Assembly: GCF_005280205.1 (NCBI RefSeq) | Contig: NZ_SUND01000002.1 | Location: forward strand, 186,001 to 250,000 | Direction of reading: 5' to 3' | Source of the DNA: Bacillus yapensis | GTDB lineage: Bacteria > Bacillota > Bacilli > Bacillales > Cytobacillaceae | Length of the DNA stretch: 64,000 nt | In this document: in pieces, positions 1 to 9,820 of the stretch | Numbering within the stretch: position 1 is the stretch's first letter | Layout: the number at the start of each line of letters is the position of its first letter | Translations under genes and position numbers: made by a program | The notes under the pieces: generated by a model | Database searches by the model: none | What the model saw: the letters and a program-made list of their open reading frames with translations, nothing else | What the model was told of the DNA's origin: nothing

Positions 1-257
1 GCTATGGTCCTGGATACGGCGGCTATGGGTACGGATATCCAAGTGGTAATGTATATACAGCAGGGTTACTTGGTTTAGGAGCAGGCTTATTAGGCGGGAG
101 TCTTTTAGGTCAAGGGGGACATTTTGGTGGCTACCAAGGACACCAACATGGACATCATCATGGTGGACACAACCATGGTGGACACAACCATGGTGGACAC
201 AATCATCATAACGACGGACATCATCATCATGACGGCAATCACAGACGCTTAAAATAA
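1..257 (+). CDS. Gly/His-rich protein, C-terminal part (5' end outside window)
   Basis: The frame starting at base 3 is open from the window edge to the TAA at 255-257 and gives 84 residues. It begins with a Gly/Tyr-rich stretch, has a short hydrophobic Gly/Leu segment, then a His-rich tail holding three copies of GGHNH followed by runs of three and four His, ending RRLK. The composition resembles Gly/His-rich spore coat or metal-binding surface proteins of Bacillus, but no catalytic domain is visible and the N-terminus is missing. The His clusters would suit metal binding; that is inference. It is followed at once by a terminator. Confidence 0.6.
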   Translation, partial: YGPGYGGYGYGYPSGNVYTAGLLGLGAGLLGGSLLGQGGHFGGYQGHQHGHHHGGHNHGGHNHGGHNHHNDGHHHHDGNHRRLK

Positions 258-263
258 TAGTTA

Positions 264-302
264 AAGGACACCCACGAAAAAAATTGTAGGTGTCCTTCTA
301 TT
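264..302. terminator. Bidirectional terminator between the Gly/His-rich gene and mreBH
   Basis: A 9-bp stem (AAGGACACC with GGTGTCCTT) is followed by a T-rich tract on the + strand. It has A-rich sequence on the other side, so it can end transcripts from both converging genes. Confidence 0.8.
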
Positions 303-306
303 TTTA

Positions 307-1314
307 TTAACGGATTGATTGTTGTAGTCTTTTCATTAAACGTAAAGAATCGCCAGTACCTAATGCAACTGATTCTAGAGGATTCTCAGCAAGCTGCACA
401 GGAACAAAAATTTCCTTGCTTAGCCATTCTTCCATTCCGTTAAGCAGTGATCCTCCACCAGTTAAAATAACACCGCGGTCTACGATATCACCACTTAGTT
501 CTGCTGGACATTCTTCGAGTGTAGCGCGAATTGCTTCAAGAATATGAAGAAGTGATTCCTTTAATGTATCACGAATTTCATAGGAAGATAGGGTAATGGT
601 TTTTGGCAAGCCGGTTACTAAATCTCTACCTCGTACATCCATCGCTAGTTCGTGATGATCGACAAGAGCGTAGCCAATTTCCATTTTTACTTGCTCAGCT
701 GTTCTCTCACCGACAAGTACATTATATTGTTTACGGATGTACTGGATAATTTCTTCATCAAGTCTGTCGCCACCAACGGTGATTGATTGACATGCTACTA
801 CACCACCGAATGAAATAATGGCAACTTCGGTTGAACCGCCACCGATATCAACAATCATGTTTGCAACAGGCTCATCGATCGGAAGACCAGATCCGATAGC
901 TGCAGCTACTGGCTCATCGATTAAAATAACTTGCTTGGCACCAGCGTTGCGCGCGGCATCTTGAATCGCTCTTTTATCAACACTTGTTGCTGCTGAAGGA
1001 GTACAGATTACAACGTTCGGTTTTCTAACCGTAAGTCCTGTTAACTGGGCCGCTTTTTTCATAATAATTTTGAGAAGTTCAGTCGTAATATCATAATCGG
1101 CAATCACTCCATTTTTTAGCGGACGAATAACACGAATATTCGCAGGCGTCTTTCCGACCATTTCTTTGGCATCACGACCAAAAGCAATGACTTTCTGCGT
1201 ATTAATATCGATTGCTACAATGGAAGGTTCGTTGAGAACAATTCCTTTATTTTTACTGTAAACTAATATATTTGCTGTTCCTAAATCGATTCCAATTTCA
1301 TTTGCTGAAAGCAT
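307..1314 (-). CDS. mreBH: MreB-like actin homologue, MreBH type
   Basis: A 335-residue bacterial actin of the MreB/Mbl/MreBH family; B. subtilis MreBH is the same length. These proteins form short filaments under the membrane and direct cell-wall synthesis enzymes in rod-shaped cells. Visible signatures are the N-terminal phosphate-1 loop ([14 protein letters not shown]), the DIGGGSTEV phosphate-2 motif near residues 157-165 and the adenosine-side [11 protein letters not shown] near residue 285. N-terminal wording ([14 protein letters not shown]) is closer to MreBH than to MreB or Mbl, and the gene stands alone rather than in an mreBCD cluster. Paralogue assignment is good but not certain. 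Confidence 0.88.
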   Translation of the reverse strand: MLSANEIGIDLGTANILVYSKNKGIVLNEPSIVAIDINTQKVIAFGRDAKEMVGKTPANIRVIRPLKNGVIADYDITTELLKIIMKKAAQLTGLTVRKPNVVICTPSAATSVDKRAIQDAARNAGAKQVILIDEPVAAAIGSGLPIDEPVANMIVDIGGGSTEVAIISFGGVVACQSITVGGDRLDEEIIQYIRKQYNVLVGERTAEQVKMEIGYALVDHHELAMDVRGRDLVTGLPKTITLSSYEIRDTLKESLLHILEAIRATLEECPAELSGDIVDRGVILTGGGSLLNGMEEWLSKEIFVPVQLAENPLESVALGTGDSLRLMKRLQQSIR

Positions 1315-1345
1315 TTTTTTCCCACCAATTCCTTATTGTTTTTAC

Positions 1346-1388
1346 TTTATATAAATTAGCACGAGATATGTCGAAAAAGGGGGTTGTT
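1346..1388 (-). promoter_or_regulatory. Candidate promoter region of mreBH
   Basis: On the minus strand TTCGAC (1370-1375) and TATAAA (1346-1351) are 18 bases apart and could be a sigma-A promoter. The same stretch holds AACAACCCCC (1379-1388) and CGTG (1360-1363), spaced 15 bases. That resembles the CCCCC/CGNN layout of sigma-I promoters, and B. subtilis mreBH is known to belong to the sigma-I regulon. Which one is used cannot be decided from sequence. Confidence 0.35.
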
Positions 1389-1590
1389 ATCTAAACGTTA
1401 AGGAATTGTAATGAAACAAGAAAAAATCGGAAATAACCTAGGACTTTGAATAGGGGTAAAAAGGATTGGGCATAATTGATAAATGTTGAGTAAAATGGAG
1501 AATCCTTTAAAAAATGCCTTTAAATGTGTTACGATGTATTAGCACAAGTTCTTTATAAAACACAAATGGATTGAAAAGGCAGTGGCGGTA

Positions 1591-2556
1591 GTGGATAAGC
1601 ATGAAAAAGTAGTGGTTTTAATTGGACCTACAGCTGTAGGGAAAACGAAACTAAGCATTGAGTTAGCAAAAGCTTTTAATGGAGAAATCATTAGTGGAGA
1701 TTCGATGCAGATTTATAAAGGGATGGATATTGGAACCGCCAAGATTACCCCTGAGGAAATGGAAGGCATACCCCATCATTTAATTGACATTAAAGAGCCT
1801 CATGAATCTTTTTCTGTTGCAGAATTTCAGGAGCGGGTTCGAAAAAAAATTACAGAAATTACACAACGGGGAAAGCTACCAATGATTGTGGGAGGTACGG
1901 GCTTATACATTCAATCCGTCATATATGATTATCAGTTTTCTGATGCCCCATCAGACGAAAAATTCCGACGCACTCTTGAAAATAGGGCTGAAGTAGAAGG
2001 CAACGAAGCAATATATGAAGAATTACAGAAGGTTGATCCAGTAGGAGCGAAAACAATTCATCCGAATAACCTACGAAGAGTTGTTCGAGCGCTGGAAGTT
2101 TTTCATTGCACTGGTAAAACAATGTCTCAATATCAAGAAGGGCAGACGCCTGAATTGATGTATGATACAGCAATCATAGGGTTGACGATGGACAGAGAAA
2201 AATTATATGAGCGCATTAACAAACGAGTGGATATTATGATGGAACTAGGATTGTTAGAGGAAGTAAGAGAGCTTTTTCAATCCGGGTTGAAAGATTGTCA
2301 ATCCATTCAGGCAATTGGCTACAAAGAGATTTATGAATATTTATATGGTAAAATATCTATTGTGGAAGCCAATGAACAGCTGAAACAAAATTCTCGTCGG
2401 TATGCGAAACGCCAGCTAACTTGGTTTCGTAATAAAATGGATGTGGAGTGGTTCGACATGTCAGATGTGACGACAATCGAAACTTTACATAAAAAAATTA
2501 CGGAAATTTCTTCGTATATTGAAGGAAAGCTAGAAATAAAATCGAATACATATTAA
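1591..2556 (+). CDS. miaA: tRNA dimethylallyltransferase MiaA
   Basis: Transfers a dimethylallyl group to A37 of tRNAs that read UNN codons, the first step of ms2i6A formation. The P-loop [11 protein letters not shown] lies at the N-terminus, followed by [17 protein letters not shown], the PHHLID motif, VGGTGLYIQ and the C-terminal [14 protein letters not shown], all diagnostic of MiaA. Length (321) fits the family. Two in-frame GTG starts exist, at 1582 and 1591. The purine-rich AAAAGG at 1574-1579 lies only 2 bases before the first but 11 before the second, so I prefer 1591. The gene is followed after 26 bases by hfq, as in B. subtilis and many other bacteria. Confidence 0.95.
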   Translation: MDKHEKVVVLIGPTAVGKTKLSIELAKAFNGEIISGDSMQIYKGMDIGTAKITPEEMEGIPHHLIDIKEPHESFSVAEFQERVRKKITEITQRGKLPMIVGGTGLYIQSVIYDYQFSDAPSDEKFRRTLENRAEVEGNEAIYEELQKVDPVGAKTIHPNNLRRVVRALEVFHCTGKTMSQYQEGQTPELMYDTAIIGLTMDREKLYERINKRVDIMMELGLLEEVRELFQSGLKDCQSIQAIGYKEIYEYLYGKISIVEANEQLKQNSRRYAKRQLTWFRNKMDVEWFDMSDVTTIETLHKKITEISSYIEGKLEIKSNTY

Positions 2557-2582
2557 TAGAGATAAAAGAGGAGGATCCCATG

Positions 2583-2822
2583 ATGAAACAATCCATTAAC
2601 ATTCAAGACCAGTTTTTGAATCAGTTGCGTAAGGACGGTATCAGCGTTACAGTATTTTTATTGAATGGTTTTCAATTAAGAGGCCAGATCAAAGGCTTTG
2701 ATAATTTTACTGTTTTGTTTGAATCTGAAGGTAAACAGCAGCTTGTATACAAGCATGCGATTTCAACCTTTGCACCTCAGCGGAATGTTCAGATTGATTT
2801 AGAAAGTCCACAACAATCATAA
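2583..2822 (+). CDS. hfq: RNA chaperone Hfq
   Basis: A 79-residue Sm-like protein forming a hexameric ring that binds U- and A-rich RNA. The Sm1 region ([23 protein letters not shown]) and the Sm2 motif YKHAIS are intact. Two ATGs are adjacent (2580 and 2583). The Shine-Dalgarno AGAGGAGG at 2567-2574 is 8 bases before the second, which I chose. It is slightly longer than B. subtilis Hfq (73 residues) because of a short acidic/Gln tail. It probably shares a transcript with miaA and ends at the terminator at 2902. Confidence 0.97.
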   Translation: MKQSINIQDQFLNQLRKDGISVTVFLLNGFQLRGQIKGFDNFTVLFESEGKQQLVYKHAISTFAPQRNVQIDLESPQQS

Positions 2823-2901
2823 TTAATGGCGATTTTCTCGAAGGGGAAAATAGCTTGAAGAATTGATTCGTGTCACAAAAAACTAAAACAAGTCAAATAT
2901 T

Positions 2902-2936
2902 AAAAAGGTCCACTTCATACCGAGGTGGGCTTTTTT
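2902..2936 (+). terminator. Terminator of miaA-hfq
   Basis: An imperfect stem (AAAAGGTCCAC against GTGGGCTTTT) runs into six T residues. In the remaining gap to spoVK (2937-3136) I see no gene. AATA at 3051 and TATATTGT at 3067 could be a mother-cell sigma-E type promoter for spoVK, but the match is weak. Confidence 0.75.
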
Positions 2937-3136
2937 GATCGAGAAAAAATCCTAATGAAATTGGACTGAATTGAATACATATAGATTAGTTACCGTTTTT
3001 GTTAAGTTGATCAGTGCAATAGTACGTCCCATATAGGCGTTTGTCACAACAATAGTATTCTTTGAGTATATTGTTTTTAAGGAAGGACTTTTCACAGCAC
3101 AAAAAACAGCCTTGAAAGAAATGAGAGGTGAAAGCT

Positions 3137-4084
3137 TTGGACCAACCTTTTCGCATGAAAAATAACGGACAAATTAGTATCGTCCTTAATTCACAACAGA
3201 GAAAAACATTAGAAAAAGAACTTCCAGATTTAAAAGTTGTTCCAAAGGAAATTCAACAGGAGCATGCCGCGTTAAAGGAAATTGAAGAGGAGCTCGCTGC
3301 ACTTGTTGGAATGGAAGAAATGAAAAAAACAATAAAAGAAATTTATGCTTGGATATATGTCAATAAAAAGCGAGAAGAAGTAGGTTTAAAGGCGGGAAAG
3401 CAAGCTCTTCATATGATGTTTAAAGGGAATCCTGGAACAGGAAAAACAACGGTAGCAAGGTTGATTGGGAAGTTATTTCATCGGATGAATGTTCTAACGA
3501 AAGGACATCTCATTGAAGCAGAACGGGCAGACTTAGTCGGGGAGTATATTGGACATACTGCACAGAAAACAAGAGACTTAATTAAAAAAGCAATGGGTGG
3601 CATTTTGTTTGTTGATGAGGCCTATAGCTTAGGGCGTGGGGGAGAAAAAGATTTCGGAAAAGAAGCGATTGATACGATGGTAAAGCATATGGAGGACAAA
3701 CAGCATGATTTTATCCTCATATTAGCTGGATACTCTCGGGAAATGGATCAATTTCTAACTTTAAATCCAGGTTTGTATTCGCGATTTCCACTTGTAATTG
3801 ATTTTCCTGACTATACGATTGATCAGCTCATGGAAATTGGCGGGAAAATGTTGAAGGAAAAAGAATATACATTAAGTCATGAGGCAGAAAAAAAGCTTCG
3901 TGAACATCTATATTGGGTTAAGACGTCCTTAAGCTTAACAAGCTTCTCGAACGGAAGATATATGAGAAATATTATTGAAAAATCGATTCGTTCTCAATCG
4001 ATGAGACTTCTCCTACAAAATCATTATGACCGGCACGACCTGATGACGATACGGAGTAATGATTTGATTTTGGATGATGACTAG
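3137..4084 (+). CDS. spoVK: Stage V sporulation protein K, AAA ATPase
   Basis: A 315-residue AAA+ ATPase of the CbbX/SpoVK group, needed in B. subtilis for spore maturation in the mother cell. Walker A is GNPGTGKTTVARL, Walker B ILFVDEAYSL, and an Arg-finger region lies around NPGLYSRFP. The family-specific ERADLVGEYIGHTAQKT is present. Start: a GTG exists at 3128, but GAGAGGTG at 3123-3130 is placed as a ribosome site for the TTG at 3137. A TTG start also puts the KNNGQ motif at residue 8, matching the B. subtilis N-terminus. It sits between hfq and hflX as in B. subtilis. Confidence 0.93.
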   Translation: MDQPFRMKNNGQISIVLNSQQRKTLEKELPDLKVVPKEIQQEHAALKEIEEELAALVGMEEMKKTIKEIYAWIYVNKKREEVGLKAGKQALHMMFKGNPGTGKTTVARLIGKLFHRMNVLTKGHLIEAERADLVGEYIGHTAQKTRDLIKKAMGGILFVDEAYSLGRGGEKDFGKEAIDTMVKHMEDKQHDFILILAGYSREMDQFLTLNPGLYSRFPLVIDFPDYTIDQLMEIGGKMLKEKEYTLSHEAEKKLREHLYWVKTSLSLTSFSNGRYMRNIIEKSIRSQSMRLLLQNHYDRHDLMTIRSNDLILDDD

Positions 4085-4090
4085 AAAAAG

Positions 4091-4128
4091 AGGTGCCTTT
4101 TACATTTTATAAAAGGCACCCTTTTTTT
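4091..4128. terminator. Bidirectional terminator between spoVK and the TRIC-family gene
   Basis: AGGTGCCTTTTA and TAAAAGGCACC form a long stem followed by seven T residues on + and preceded by A residues, so it works for both converging genes. It overlaps the last codons and stop of the minus-strand gene. Confidence 0.85.
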
Positions 4129-4726
4129 CGAAAGATAATCTTTTTGGAAGTCTCCAATTGTATGTATAGGATAGGACACGTAATAAAGTGACGAGAACAA
4201 AAAGAATATATAACTCCATTGAACTAACAGCTAATTTAAGGCCGATTGCTAAGCCGCAAACGATCGCCCACACCCCGTAAATTTCTGCGTTTAAAATAAG
4301 TGGTTTTCTCCCAGCGAGTAAATCTCGAATCATTCCTCCGCCACTTCCAGTTAAAACAGCTGCAACAATGACAGCACTTAAAGGTAAATTCATTTTAACA
4401 GCATACATGGCTCCTTGAATGGCGAAGGCTGATAATCCAATGGCATCAAAAAAGTTTCCCCATCTTTGCCAAAGCTTCAGGAGATTGTTTAGAAATAAGA
4501 ATACGATAGTAATAGATAAAAGGGCAATTTGAAAAAATACACCTTGCTCCCATAATGCTGAGACAGGCACCCCGATTAAAAGATTCCTTATTGCTCCACC
4601 ACCAAATGCAGTGACAATTCCTAATATGTATACTCCTAAAATATCAAAATCTTCTTCCATCGCAATAATGGCACCACTCATGGCAAAGGCCACTGTGCCA
4701 ATCATACTTAATACTTCCCAGGTCAT
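4100..4726 (-). CDS. Trimeric intracellular cation channel (TRIC/UPF0126) family membrane protein
   Basis: A 208-residue polytopic membrane protein with about seven hydrophobic segments and two copies of the UPF0126 repeat. The Gly-rich FGGGAIRNLLIG near residue 41 and GSGGGMIRDLLAG near residue 127 are the paired GGG-x-x-R(N/D) kinks typical of the family (E. coli YicG/YadS, B. subtilis YvgT). Structurally characterised homologues are K+/Na+ channels; the physiological role here is unknown. The start ATG is preceded by GAGGAG. It interrupts the spoVK-hflX synteny on the opposite strand. Confidence 0.85.
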   Translation of the reverse strand: MTWEVLSMIGTVAFAMSGAIIAMEEDFDILGVYILGIVTAFGGGAIRNLLIGVPVSALWEQGVFFQIALLSITIVFLFLNNLLKLWQRWGNFFDAIGLSAFAIQGAMYAVKMNLPLSAVIVAAVLTGSGGGMIRDLLAGRKPLILNAEIYGVWAIVCGLAIGLKLAVSSMELYILFVLVTLLRVLSYTYNWRLPKRLSFEKKGAFYKM

Positions 4727-4940
4727 GCAGTTTTCTCCTCTAATCTAGAAATCTCAGATGTAAATTTTCGAACTTTAAAAATGCTTTCAAGCAAATATAC
4801 AAACAAACAAATTGATTTTATCACGGAAAGCCTTAATCTCCAATGAAAAATTCGTTTTGTGAGACATTATTTGATATGATGAAAGCAAAGTGTTAATTGT
4901 TGTCTCAAAAGGGAGGCAACTCATGTAAGGAGGCAATTTA

Positions 4941-6197
4941 GTGAATCAAGAAACTAGCTACGAAAAAGTCATCATTGTTGGTTGTCAAACAACGGAAGAT
5001 GAACTTCGATATGAATATTCTATGGTTGAACTTGAGTCTTTAACAGAAACAGCAAAAGGAAAGGTCGTTGCAAAATTAATTCAAAAGCGTGACCGCGTTC
5101 ATCCCTCTACATACATAGGAAAAGGAAAAGTAGAAGAATTAAGAGCACTTGAGGAAGAGCTTGAAGCAGACCTCATTATTTTTAATGATGAATTATCTCC
5201 GAGTCAGGTCCGAAATCTTTCTGCCCATATTGATGCAAGAATTATTGATCGAACCCAATTAATTCTTGATATCTTTGCGACGCGTGCTCGCTCAAAAGAA
5301 GGGAAATTGCAAGTTGAGCTTGCTCAGCTCCAATATCTTTTACCTAGACTTGGCGGACAAGGTACTCAGCTCTCAAGACTTGGTGCCGGTATTGGAACGA
5401 GAGGTCCTGGGGAAACAAAGCTAGAGTCAGACCGTCGACATATTCGTAGAAGGATTGATGATATTAAAAACCAATTGTCTGTCATTGTTCAGCATCGAGA
5501 CCGCTACCGTGAAAGAAGAAAGAAAAATAAGACGTTCCAGATTGCGATTGTTGGTTATACAAATGCAGGAAAATCAACACTTTTTAACCGATTAACGGAA
5601 GCGGATTCCTTTGAAGAGAATCAATTGTTCGCTACCCTTGATCCAATGACGCGAAAAGTCATTTTGCCAAGTGGCTTTGGTGCACTTTTGACAGATACGG
5701 TTGGATTCATTCAAGACCTTCCGACAACATTGATTGCTTCATTCCGTTCTACATTGGAAGAGGTGAGTGAGGCTGACTTAATCCTTCATGTAGTCGATAT
5801 GTCGAATGAGGATTATTATCAACATGAAGAAACCGTACATAAATTGTTAGAGGATTTAGAGGTTCATCAAATTCCTCAGCTAACCGTCTACAATAAAAGG
5901 GATTTACAACATGTTGATTTTGTTCCTACTGCTAAGACAGAGACGATTAGCATCAGTGCCTTTGATAAGGAAGATCGAATTCACTTGAAGCAGAAGGTTG
6001 AAAAGCTCGCCATTCAATCAATGGAGTATTATCATGTAGAAGTGCCATCTTCTGAAGGGAAGCTACTTTCCCAGTTGAAGAATGAGACGATTTTAAGAGA
6101 ATTGAACTTTCATGAAGAAAAACAAGTCTATGTTTGTAAAGGGTATGCGCTTAGTGACCATCAAATCTATGGACAGTTGAAAAAATATACAGTTTAG
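4941..6197 (+). CDS. hflX: Ribosome-associated GTPase HflX
   Basis: A 418-residue GTPase that binds the 50S subunit and splits stalled or vacant 70S ribosomes. It has the N-terminal HflX nucleotide-binding domain ([11 protein letters not shown]), the linker [13 protein letters not shown], and a G domain with G1 [13 protein letters not shown]3 [10 protein letters not shown] and G4 NKRD. It begins with GTG, preceded by GGAGG at about 4929. In B. subtilis the gene is ynbA, next to ynbB, as here. Confidence 0.95.
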   Translation: MNQETSYEKVIIVGCQTTEDELRYEYSMVELESLTETAKGKVVAKLIQKRDRVHPSTYIGKGKVEELRALEEELEADLIIFNDELSPSQVRNLSAHIDARIIDRTQLILDIFATRARSKEGKLQVELAQLQYLLPRLGGQGTQLSRLGAGIGTRGPGETKLESDRRHIRRRIDDIKNQLSVIVQHRDRYRERRKKNKTFQIAIVGYTNAGKSTLFNRLTEADSFEENQLFATLDPMTRKVILPSGFGALLTDTVGFIQDLPTTLIASFRSTLEEVSEADLILHVVDMSNEDYYQHEETVHKLLEDLEVHQIPQLTVYNKRDLQHVDFVPTAKTETISISAFDKEDRIHLKQKVEKLAIQSMEYYHVEVPSSEGKLLSQLKNETILRELNFHEEKQVYVCKGYALSDHQIYGQLKKYTV

Positions 6198-6209
6198 AAG
6201 GAGAGCAAC

Positions 6210-7481
6210 ATGTTTCAACAATTAAAATATGGGAACAAGCTAGAAAAAATCATAAAGGAAGTAGAGGTAAAAATCGAACCGTTACATAAAGAAATTGATG
6301 AACGCATCGACCGAAATCAATTTCGTGTCTTAACAAGCTTTCAAAACAAGCGTGTTAGTGATTCGCATTTCATTCCGTCAACCGGCTATGGCTATGATGA
6401 TATCGGTCGAGATACATTAGAAGAAATATATGCTGAAGTGTTTGGTGGGGAAGCTGGGCTTGTGCGACCGCAGATTATTTCTGGAACACATGCGATTTCA
6501 ATTGCACTCTTTGGTGTACTCCGACCGGGGGATGAACTCCTCTATATTACGGGGAAGCCGTATGACACGTTAGAAGAAATTGTCGGGATTCGTGGCAATG
6601 GTGTCGGTTCCTTAAAGGAATACGGAATCTCCTATAATAGCGTTGCCTTAACAGAAGAGGGGCAAATTGATTATCCTGCAATCAAAGCAGCTATGAAGCC
6701 GAATACGAAGATGATTGGAATTCAACGTTCCAAAGGCTATGCTAACCGACCATCCTTTACAATCGCTCAGATTAAAGAAATGATTGCTTTTGTAAAAGAA
6801 ATTAAGCCAGATACCGTTGTGTTTGTTGATAACTGTTATGGGGAATTTGTAGAAGATTTAGAGCCATGTCATGTTGGTGCTGATTTAATGGCAGGTTCTC
6901 TCATTAAAAACCCAGGTGGTGGACTTGCGAAGACGGGTGGATATCTAGTTGGGAAACAGGAATGGATTGAAGCGTGTTCCTACCGCTTAACTTCTCCAGG
7001 AATTGGCCGAGAAGCAGGGGCGTCTCTTTATAGTTTGCAGGAAATGTATCAAGGATTTTTCTTGGCTCCCCATGTTGTTGGACAAGCATTAAAAGGGGCA
7101 ATCCTAACGGCTGCAACTTTAGAGAAACTAGGAATGAACACGAATCCAAAATGGAACGCAGCTCGTACTGACTTAATCCAGTCTGTACAATTTGATGATA
7201 AGGAGAAAATGGTTGCCTTTTGCCAAGCAATTCAATTTGCTTCTCCAATTAATTCACATGTCACGCCGTACCCTAGTTATATGCCAGGTTATGAGGATGA
7301 TGTAATTATGGCTGCAGGAACATTTATTCAAGGAGCTAGCATTGAATTAACGGCTGATGGTCCGACACGTCCACCATACGTTGCCTATGTTCAGGGAGGA
7401 TTAACCTACTCGCATGTTAAAATGGCGATTTGTCTCGCGTTGAATCATTTATTAGAAAAGGGTCTTTTGCAGGTGGATTAA
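6210..7481 (+). CDS. ynbB: Methionine gamma-lyase family PLP enzyme YnbB (aluminium-resistance family)
   Basis: A 423-residue member of the aluminium-resistance / YnbB branch of the Cys/Met-metabolism PLP enzymes. The probable PLP lysine lies in GSLIKNPGGGLAKTGG near residue 228, after the Asp of VVFVDNCYGEF that holds the pyridine nitrogen. Substrate is not established for this branch. It follows hflX after 12 bases with a good GGAG ribosome site, so the two are probably co-transcribed, and precedes glnR as in B. subtilis. Confidence 0.88.
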   Translation: MFQQLKYGNKLEKIIKEVEVKIEPLHKEIDERIDRNQFRVLTSFQNKRVSDSHFIPSTGYGYDDIGRDTLEEIYAEVFGGEAGLVRPQIISGTHAISIALFGVLRPGDELLYITGKPYDTLEEIVGIRGNGVGSLKEYGISYNSVALTEEGQIDYPAIKAAMKPNTKMIGIQRSKGYANRPSFTIAQIKEMIAFVKEIKPDTVVFVDNCYGEFVEDLEPCHVGADLMAGSLIKNPGGGLAKTGGYLVGKQEWIEACSYRLTSPGIGREAGASLYSLQEMYQGFFLAPHVVGQALKGAILTAATLEKLGMNTNPKWNAARTDLIQSVQFDDKEKMVAFCQAIQFASPINSHVTPYPSYMPGYEDDVIMAAGTFIQGASIELTADGPTRPPYVAYVQGGLTYSHVKMAICLALNHLLEKGLLQVD

Positions 7482-7519
7482 TACTTTAGATTACTAGAAA
7501 AAAATATTTTAAATTTTTA

Positions 7520-7570
7520 TGTCATAAAACCTAACATGGTGTTGACAGAAAAACTAACATTTCATATAAT
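7520..7570 (+). promoter_or_regulatory. glnRA promoter with two GlnR/TnrA operators
   Basis: TTGACA (7542-7547) and TATAAT (7565-7570) are 17 bases apart, an ideal sigma-A promoter. TGTCATAAAACCTAACA (7520-7536) is a perfect TGTNAN7TNACA site. A second copy with one mismatch (7543-7559) overlaps the -35 box. Centres are 23 bases apart. The layout is the same as B. subtilis glnRAo2/o1, so feedback-inhibited glutamine synthetase acting through GlnR should repress this operon when nitrogen is plentiful. Confidence 0.93.
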
Positions 7571-7603
7571 AAAAACATGATAGAAAGGTGGAGAGACAAT
7601 CGC

Positions 7604-8014
7604 ATGAGCGGAAGTGAAATTCGTCGTACGATGCCACTATTTCCAATAGGAATTGTGATGCAATTAACTGATTTAACTGCACGTCAAATCCGCTACTACG
7701 AGGAACACCAATTGATATCTCCAGCAAGAACAGAAGGGAATAGGAGAATGTTTTCTCTTAATGATATTGACCTTCTACTCGAGATTAAGGATTTAATTGA
7801 TCAAGGTGTCAATCTCGCTGGAATTAAACAACTTTTTTCCGCAAAGGAAAAACAAGTAGTGACAGAAGAAATGCAGAAGGAAGCTAAAAAAGTAAGACGT
7901 GAATTATCTGATGATGAATTGAGGAAAATTCTTAGGTCTGAATTAACGCAGGCCGGAAGATTTAATCGTTCCTCACTACGTCAAGGGGATATGTCTCGCT
8001 TTTTTAAGTCATAA
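7604..8014 (+). CDS. glnR: MerR-family nitrogen regulator GlnR
   Basis: A 136-residue repressor of glutamine synthetase and other nitrogen genes. The winged-helix MerR domain ([19 protein letters not shown], then [12 protein letters not shown]) is followed by a helical region and the C-terminal tail [18 protein letters not shown], which in B. subtilis is the part that senses glutamine synthetase. An upstream in-frame ATG at 7577 lies about where transcription should begin (7 bases past the -10). The ATG at 7604 has AAAGGTGGAG in front of it and aligns with the known N-terminus, so 7604 is chosen. Operon with glnA. Confidence 0.96.
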   Translation: MSGSEIRRTMPLFPIGIVMQLTDLTARQIRYYEEHQLISPARTEGNRRMFSLNDIDLLLEIKDLIDQGVNLAGIKQLFSAKEKQVVTEEMQKEAKKVRRELSDDELRKILRSELTQAGRFNRSSLRQGDMSRFFKS

Positions 8015-8042
8015 AAAGTAGTAATAATGGGGAGGAAGTAGA

Positions 8043-9377
8043 ATGGCGAAGTTTACAAAAGATGATATCAAAAGATTGGCAAATGAGGAGAACGTAAAGT
8101 TTATCCGTCTACAATTCACAGACATCTTAGGAACAATTAAGAATGTTGAGATTCCTATTAGTCAGCTTGAAAAAGCATTAGACAACAAAATGATGTTTGA
8201 TGGTTCTTCTATCGAAGGATTCGTTCGTATTGAAGAATCTGATATGTACCTATATCCAGATCTTGATACATGGGTTGTATTCCCGTGGACTGCTGAAAAA
8301 GGTAAAGTAGCACGCTTAATTTGTGATATTTACAATCCAGATGGTACACCATTCTTAGGTGACCCTCGTAACAACCTCCGTCGTATTTTAAAAGAGATGG
8401 AAGAGTTAGGATTCACTGATTTCAACTTAGGACCTGAGCCAGAATTCTTCTTATTCAAGCTTGATGAAAAAGGCGAACCAACTCTTGAACTTAATGATGC
8501 TGGTGGTTACTTTGACCTTGCTCCAACAGATCTTGGTGAAAACTGCCGTCGTGATATCGTTCTAGAATTAGAAGAAATGGGTTTTGAAATTGAAGCATCT
8601 CACCATGAGGTAGCTCCTGGTCAGCACGAAATTGATTTCAAATATGCTGATGCGATTACAGCATGTGACCAAATTCAAACCTTTAAATTAGTTGTAAAAA
8701 CGATTGCTCGTAAGCATGGTCTTCATGCGACATTCATGCCAAAACCATTATTTGGTGTAAACGGCTCTGGAATGCACAGCAACGTTTCATTATTCAAAAA
8801 CGGAGAAAATGCATTCTATGATCCAACTGGAAACTTAGAGCTAAGCGATACAGCTCGTCAATTCATCGCTGGTATCATTAAGCATGCTCCTAACTTTACT
8901 GCTGTAACTAACCCAACAGTGAACTCTTACAAGCGTTTAGTTCCTGGTTATGAAGCACCTTGTTATGTTGCCTGGTCTGCTAGAAACCGTTCACCATTAA
9001 TTCGTATTCCTGCTTCTCGCGGCTTAAGTACTCGTGTTGAAGTAAGAAGCGTAGATCCAGCTGCTAACCCATATTTAGCAATGGCTGCTCTTCTAAGTGC
9101 TGGTCTTGATGGAATTAAAAACAAATTAACTCCTCCAGCACCAGTAGATCGCAATATTTATGTTATGACAAGAGAAGAGCGTATCGAAGAGGGTATCGTT
9201 GATTTACCAGCTACTTTAGCTCAAGCACTTGATCAATTAAAATCAGATGAAGTAATGACTGCTGCACTAGGTGAGCACATTCTTGAACACTTCATCGAAG
9301 CAAAAGAAATCGAATGGGATATGTTCCGTACTCAAGTTCATCCATGGGAAAGAGAACAATACATGTCAATGTATTAA
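8043..9377 (+). CDS. glnA: Glutamine synthetase type I
   Basis: Makes glutamine from glutamate, ammonia and ATP; also the nitrogen sensor that controls GlnR and TnrA in Bacillus. Length 444 matches the short GSI-alpha form. The latch and beta-grasp region ([10 protein letters not shown]), the metal-binding GPEPEFFLF, the ATP-site [14 protein letters not shown] and the [13 protein letters not shown] motif are present. The GSI-beta adenylylation Tyr region is absent, as expected for Firmicutes. It is 28 bases after glnR and ends at a strong terminator. Confidence 0.98.
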   Translation: MAKFTKDDIKRLANEENVKFIRLQFTDILGTIKNVEIPISQLEKALDNKMMFDGSSIEGFVRIEESDMYLYPDLDTWVVFPWTAEKGKVARLICDIYNPDGTPFLGDPRNNLRRILKEMEELGFTDFNLGPEPEFFLFKLDEKGEPTLELNDAGGYFDLAPTDLGENCRRDIVLELEEMGFEIEASHHEVAPGQHEIDFKYADAITACDQIQTFKLVVKTIARKHGLHATFMPKPLFGVNGSGMHSNVSLFKNGENAFYDPTGNLELSDTARQFIAGIIKHAPNFTAVTNPTVNSYKRLVPGYEAPCYVAWSARNRSPLIRIPASRGLSTRVEVRSVDPAANPYLAMAALLSAGLDGIKNKLTPPAPVDRNIYVMTREERIEEGIVDLPATLAQALDQLKSDEVMTAALGEHILEHFIEAKEIEWDMFRTQVHPWEREQYMSMY

Positions 9378-9387
9378 TAAATGCAAG

Positions 9388-9425
9388 AACCCCTTAACCA
9401 TTTCTGTGGTTAAGGGGTTTTTCGT
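9388..9425. terminator. Terminator of glnRA
   Basis: A 13-bp stem (AACCCCTTAACCA with TGGTTAAGGGGTT) is followed by a T run. It overlaps the end of the converging small gene at 9410-9595. Confidence 0.93.
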
Positions 9426-9595
9426 GTTTGGATGTGTTCAATCCTCTTAATAATATATTCCGATTGTGCGAAGAAAAAGAGAACAAAGAGAGGGATGAAA
9501 ATAAGAATAATCTTTCGATGCCAAGTTAAGTTGTATTTCATAGTAAATGACGAGGCAATAAAACTAGCAAGCAATTGCGTGAAAAAATACCCCAT
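9410..9595 (-). CDS. Small membrane protein, unknown function
   Basis: 61 residues with a weakly hydrophobic N-terminal helix (about 4-16) and a clear membrane segment (about 28-45), ending in a basic tail with a KRIEHIQTRK motif. GAAAGG lies about 9 bases before the chosen ATG; an ATG three codons upstream is too close to it. No known family recognised. The opposite strand is also open here but has no ribosome site, so I regard that frame as a shadow. Confidence 0.5.
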   Translation of the reverse strand: MGYFFTQLLASFIASSFTMKYNLTWHRKIILIFIPLFVLFFFAQSEYIIKRIEHIQTRKTP

Positions 9596-9655
9596 AGAAC
9601 TCATCCTTTCACTCTTTTTTCTTAGTGTGGTGCAAATTTAGAATAATCATTCTAG

Positions 9656-9692
9656 AAAACCAAAAAAGCAAATAGAGAGCTTTTTGGGTTTT
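9656..9692. terminator. Hairpin between two small membrane-protein genes
   Basis: AAAACCAAAAAAGC pairs with GCTTTTTGGGTTTT around an 8-base loop. It is A/T rich on both sides and may act as a weak terminator or processing site. Confidence 0.4.
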
Positions 9693-9820
9693 CAGACTTA
9701 TATTGACTATTAGCTAGATGTTATCACGCCCATCATAGATATATAAATCATCCTAATTTGTATATTTATCCTATTCGCAGGGGAAATTATTCCAGATATA
9801 TGGAGTAGGAGGCTTGTTTG

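Noticed and set aside
4778-4790. ATGCTTTCAAGCA before hflX as a cre site
   Set aside because: It lacks the central CG and matches the CcpA consensus poorly.
9432-9641. 69-codon frame on the + strand after glnA
   Set aside because: It begins inside the glnA terminator with no ribosome site; the opposite strand has a better-supported gene.
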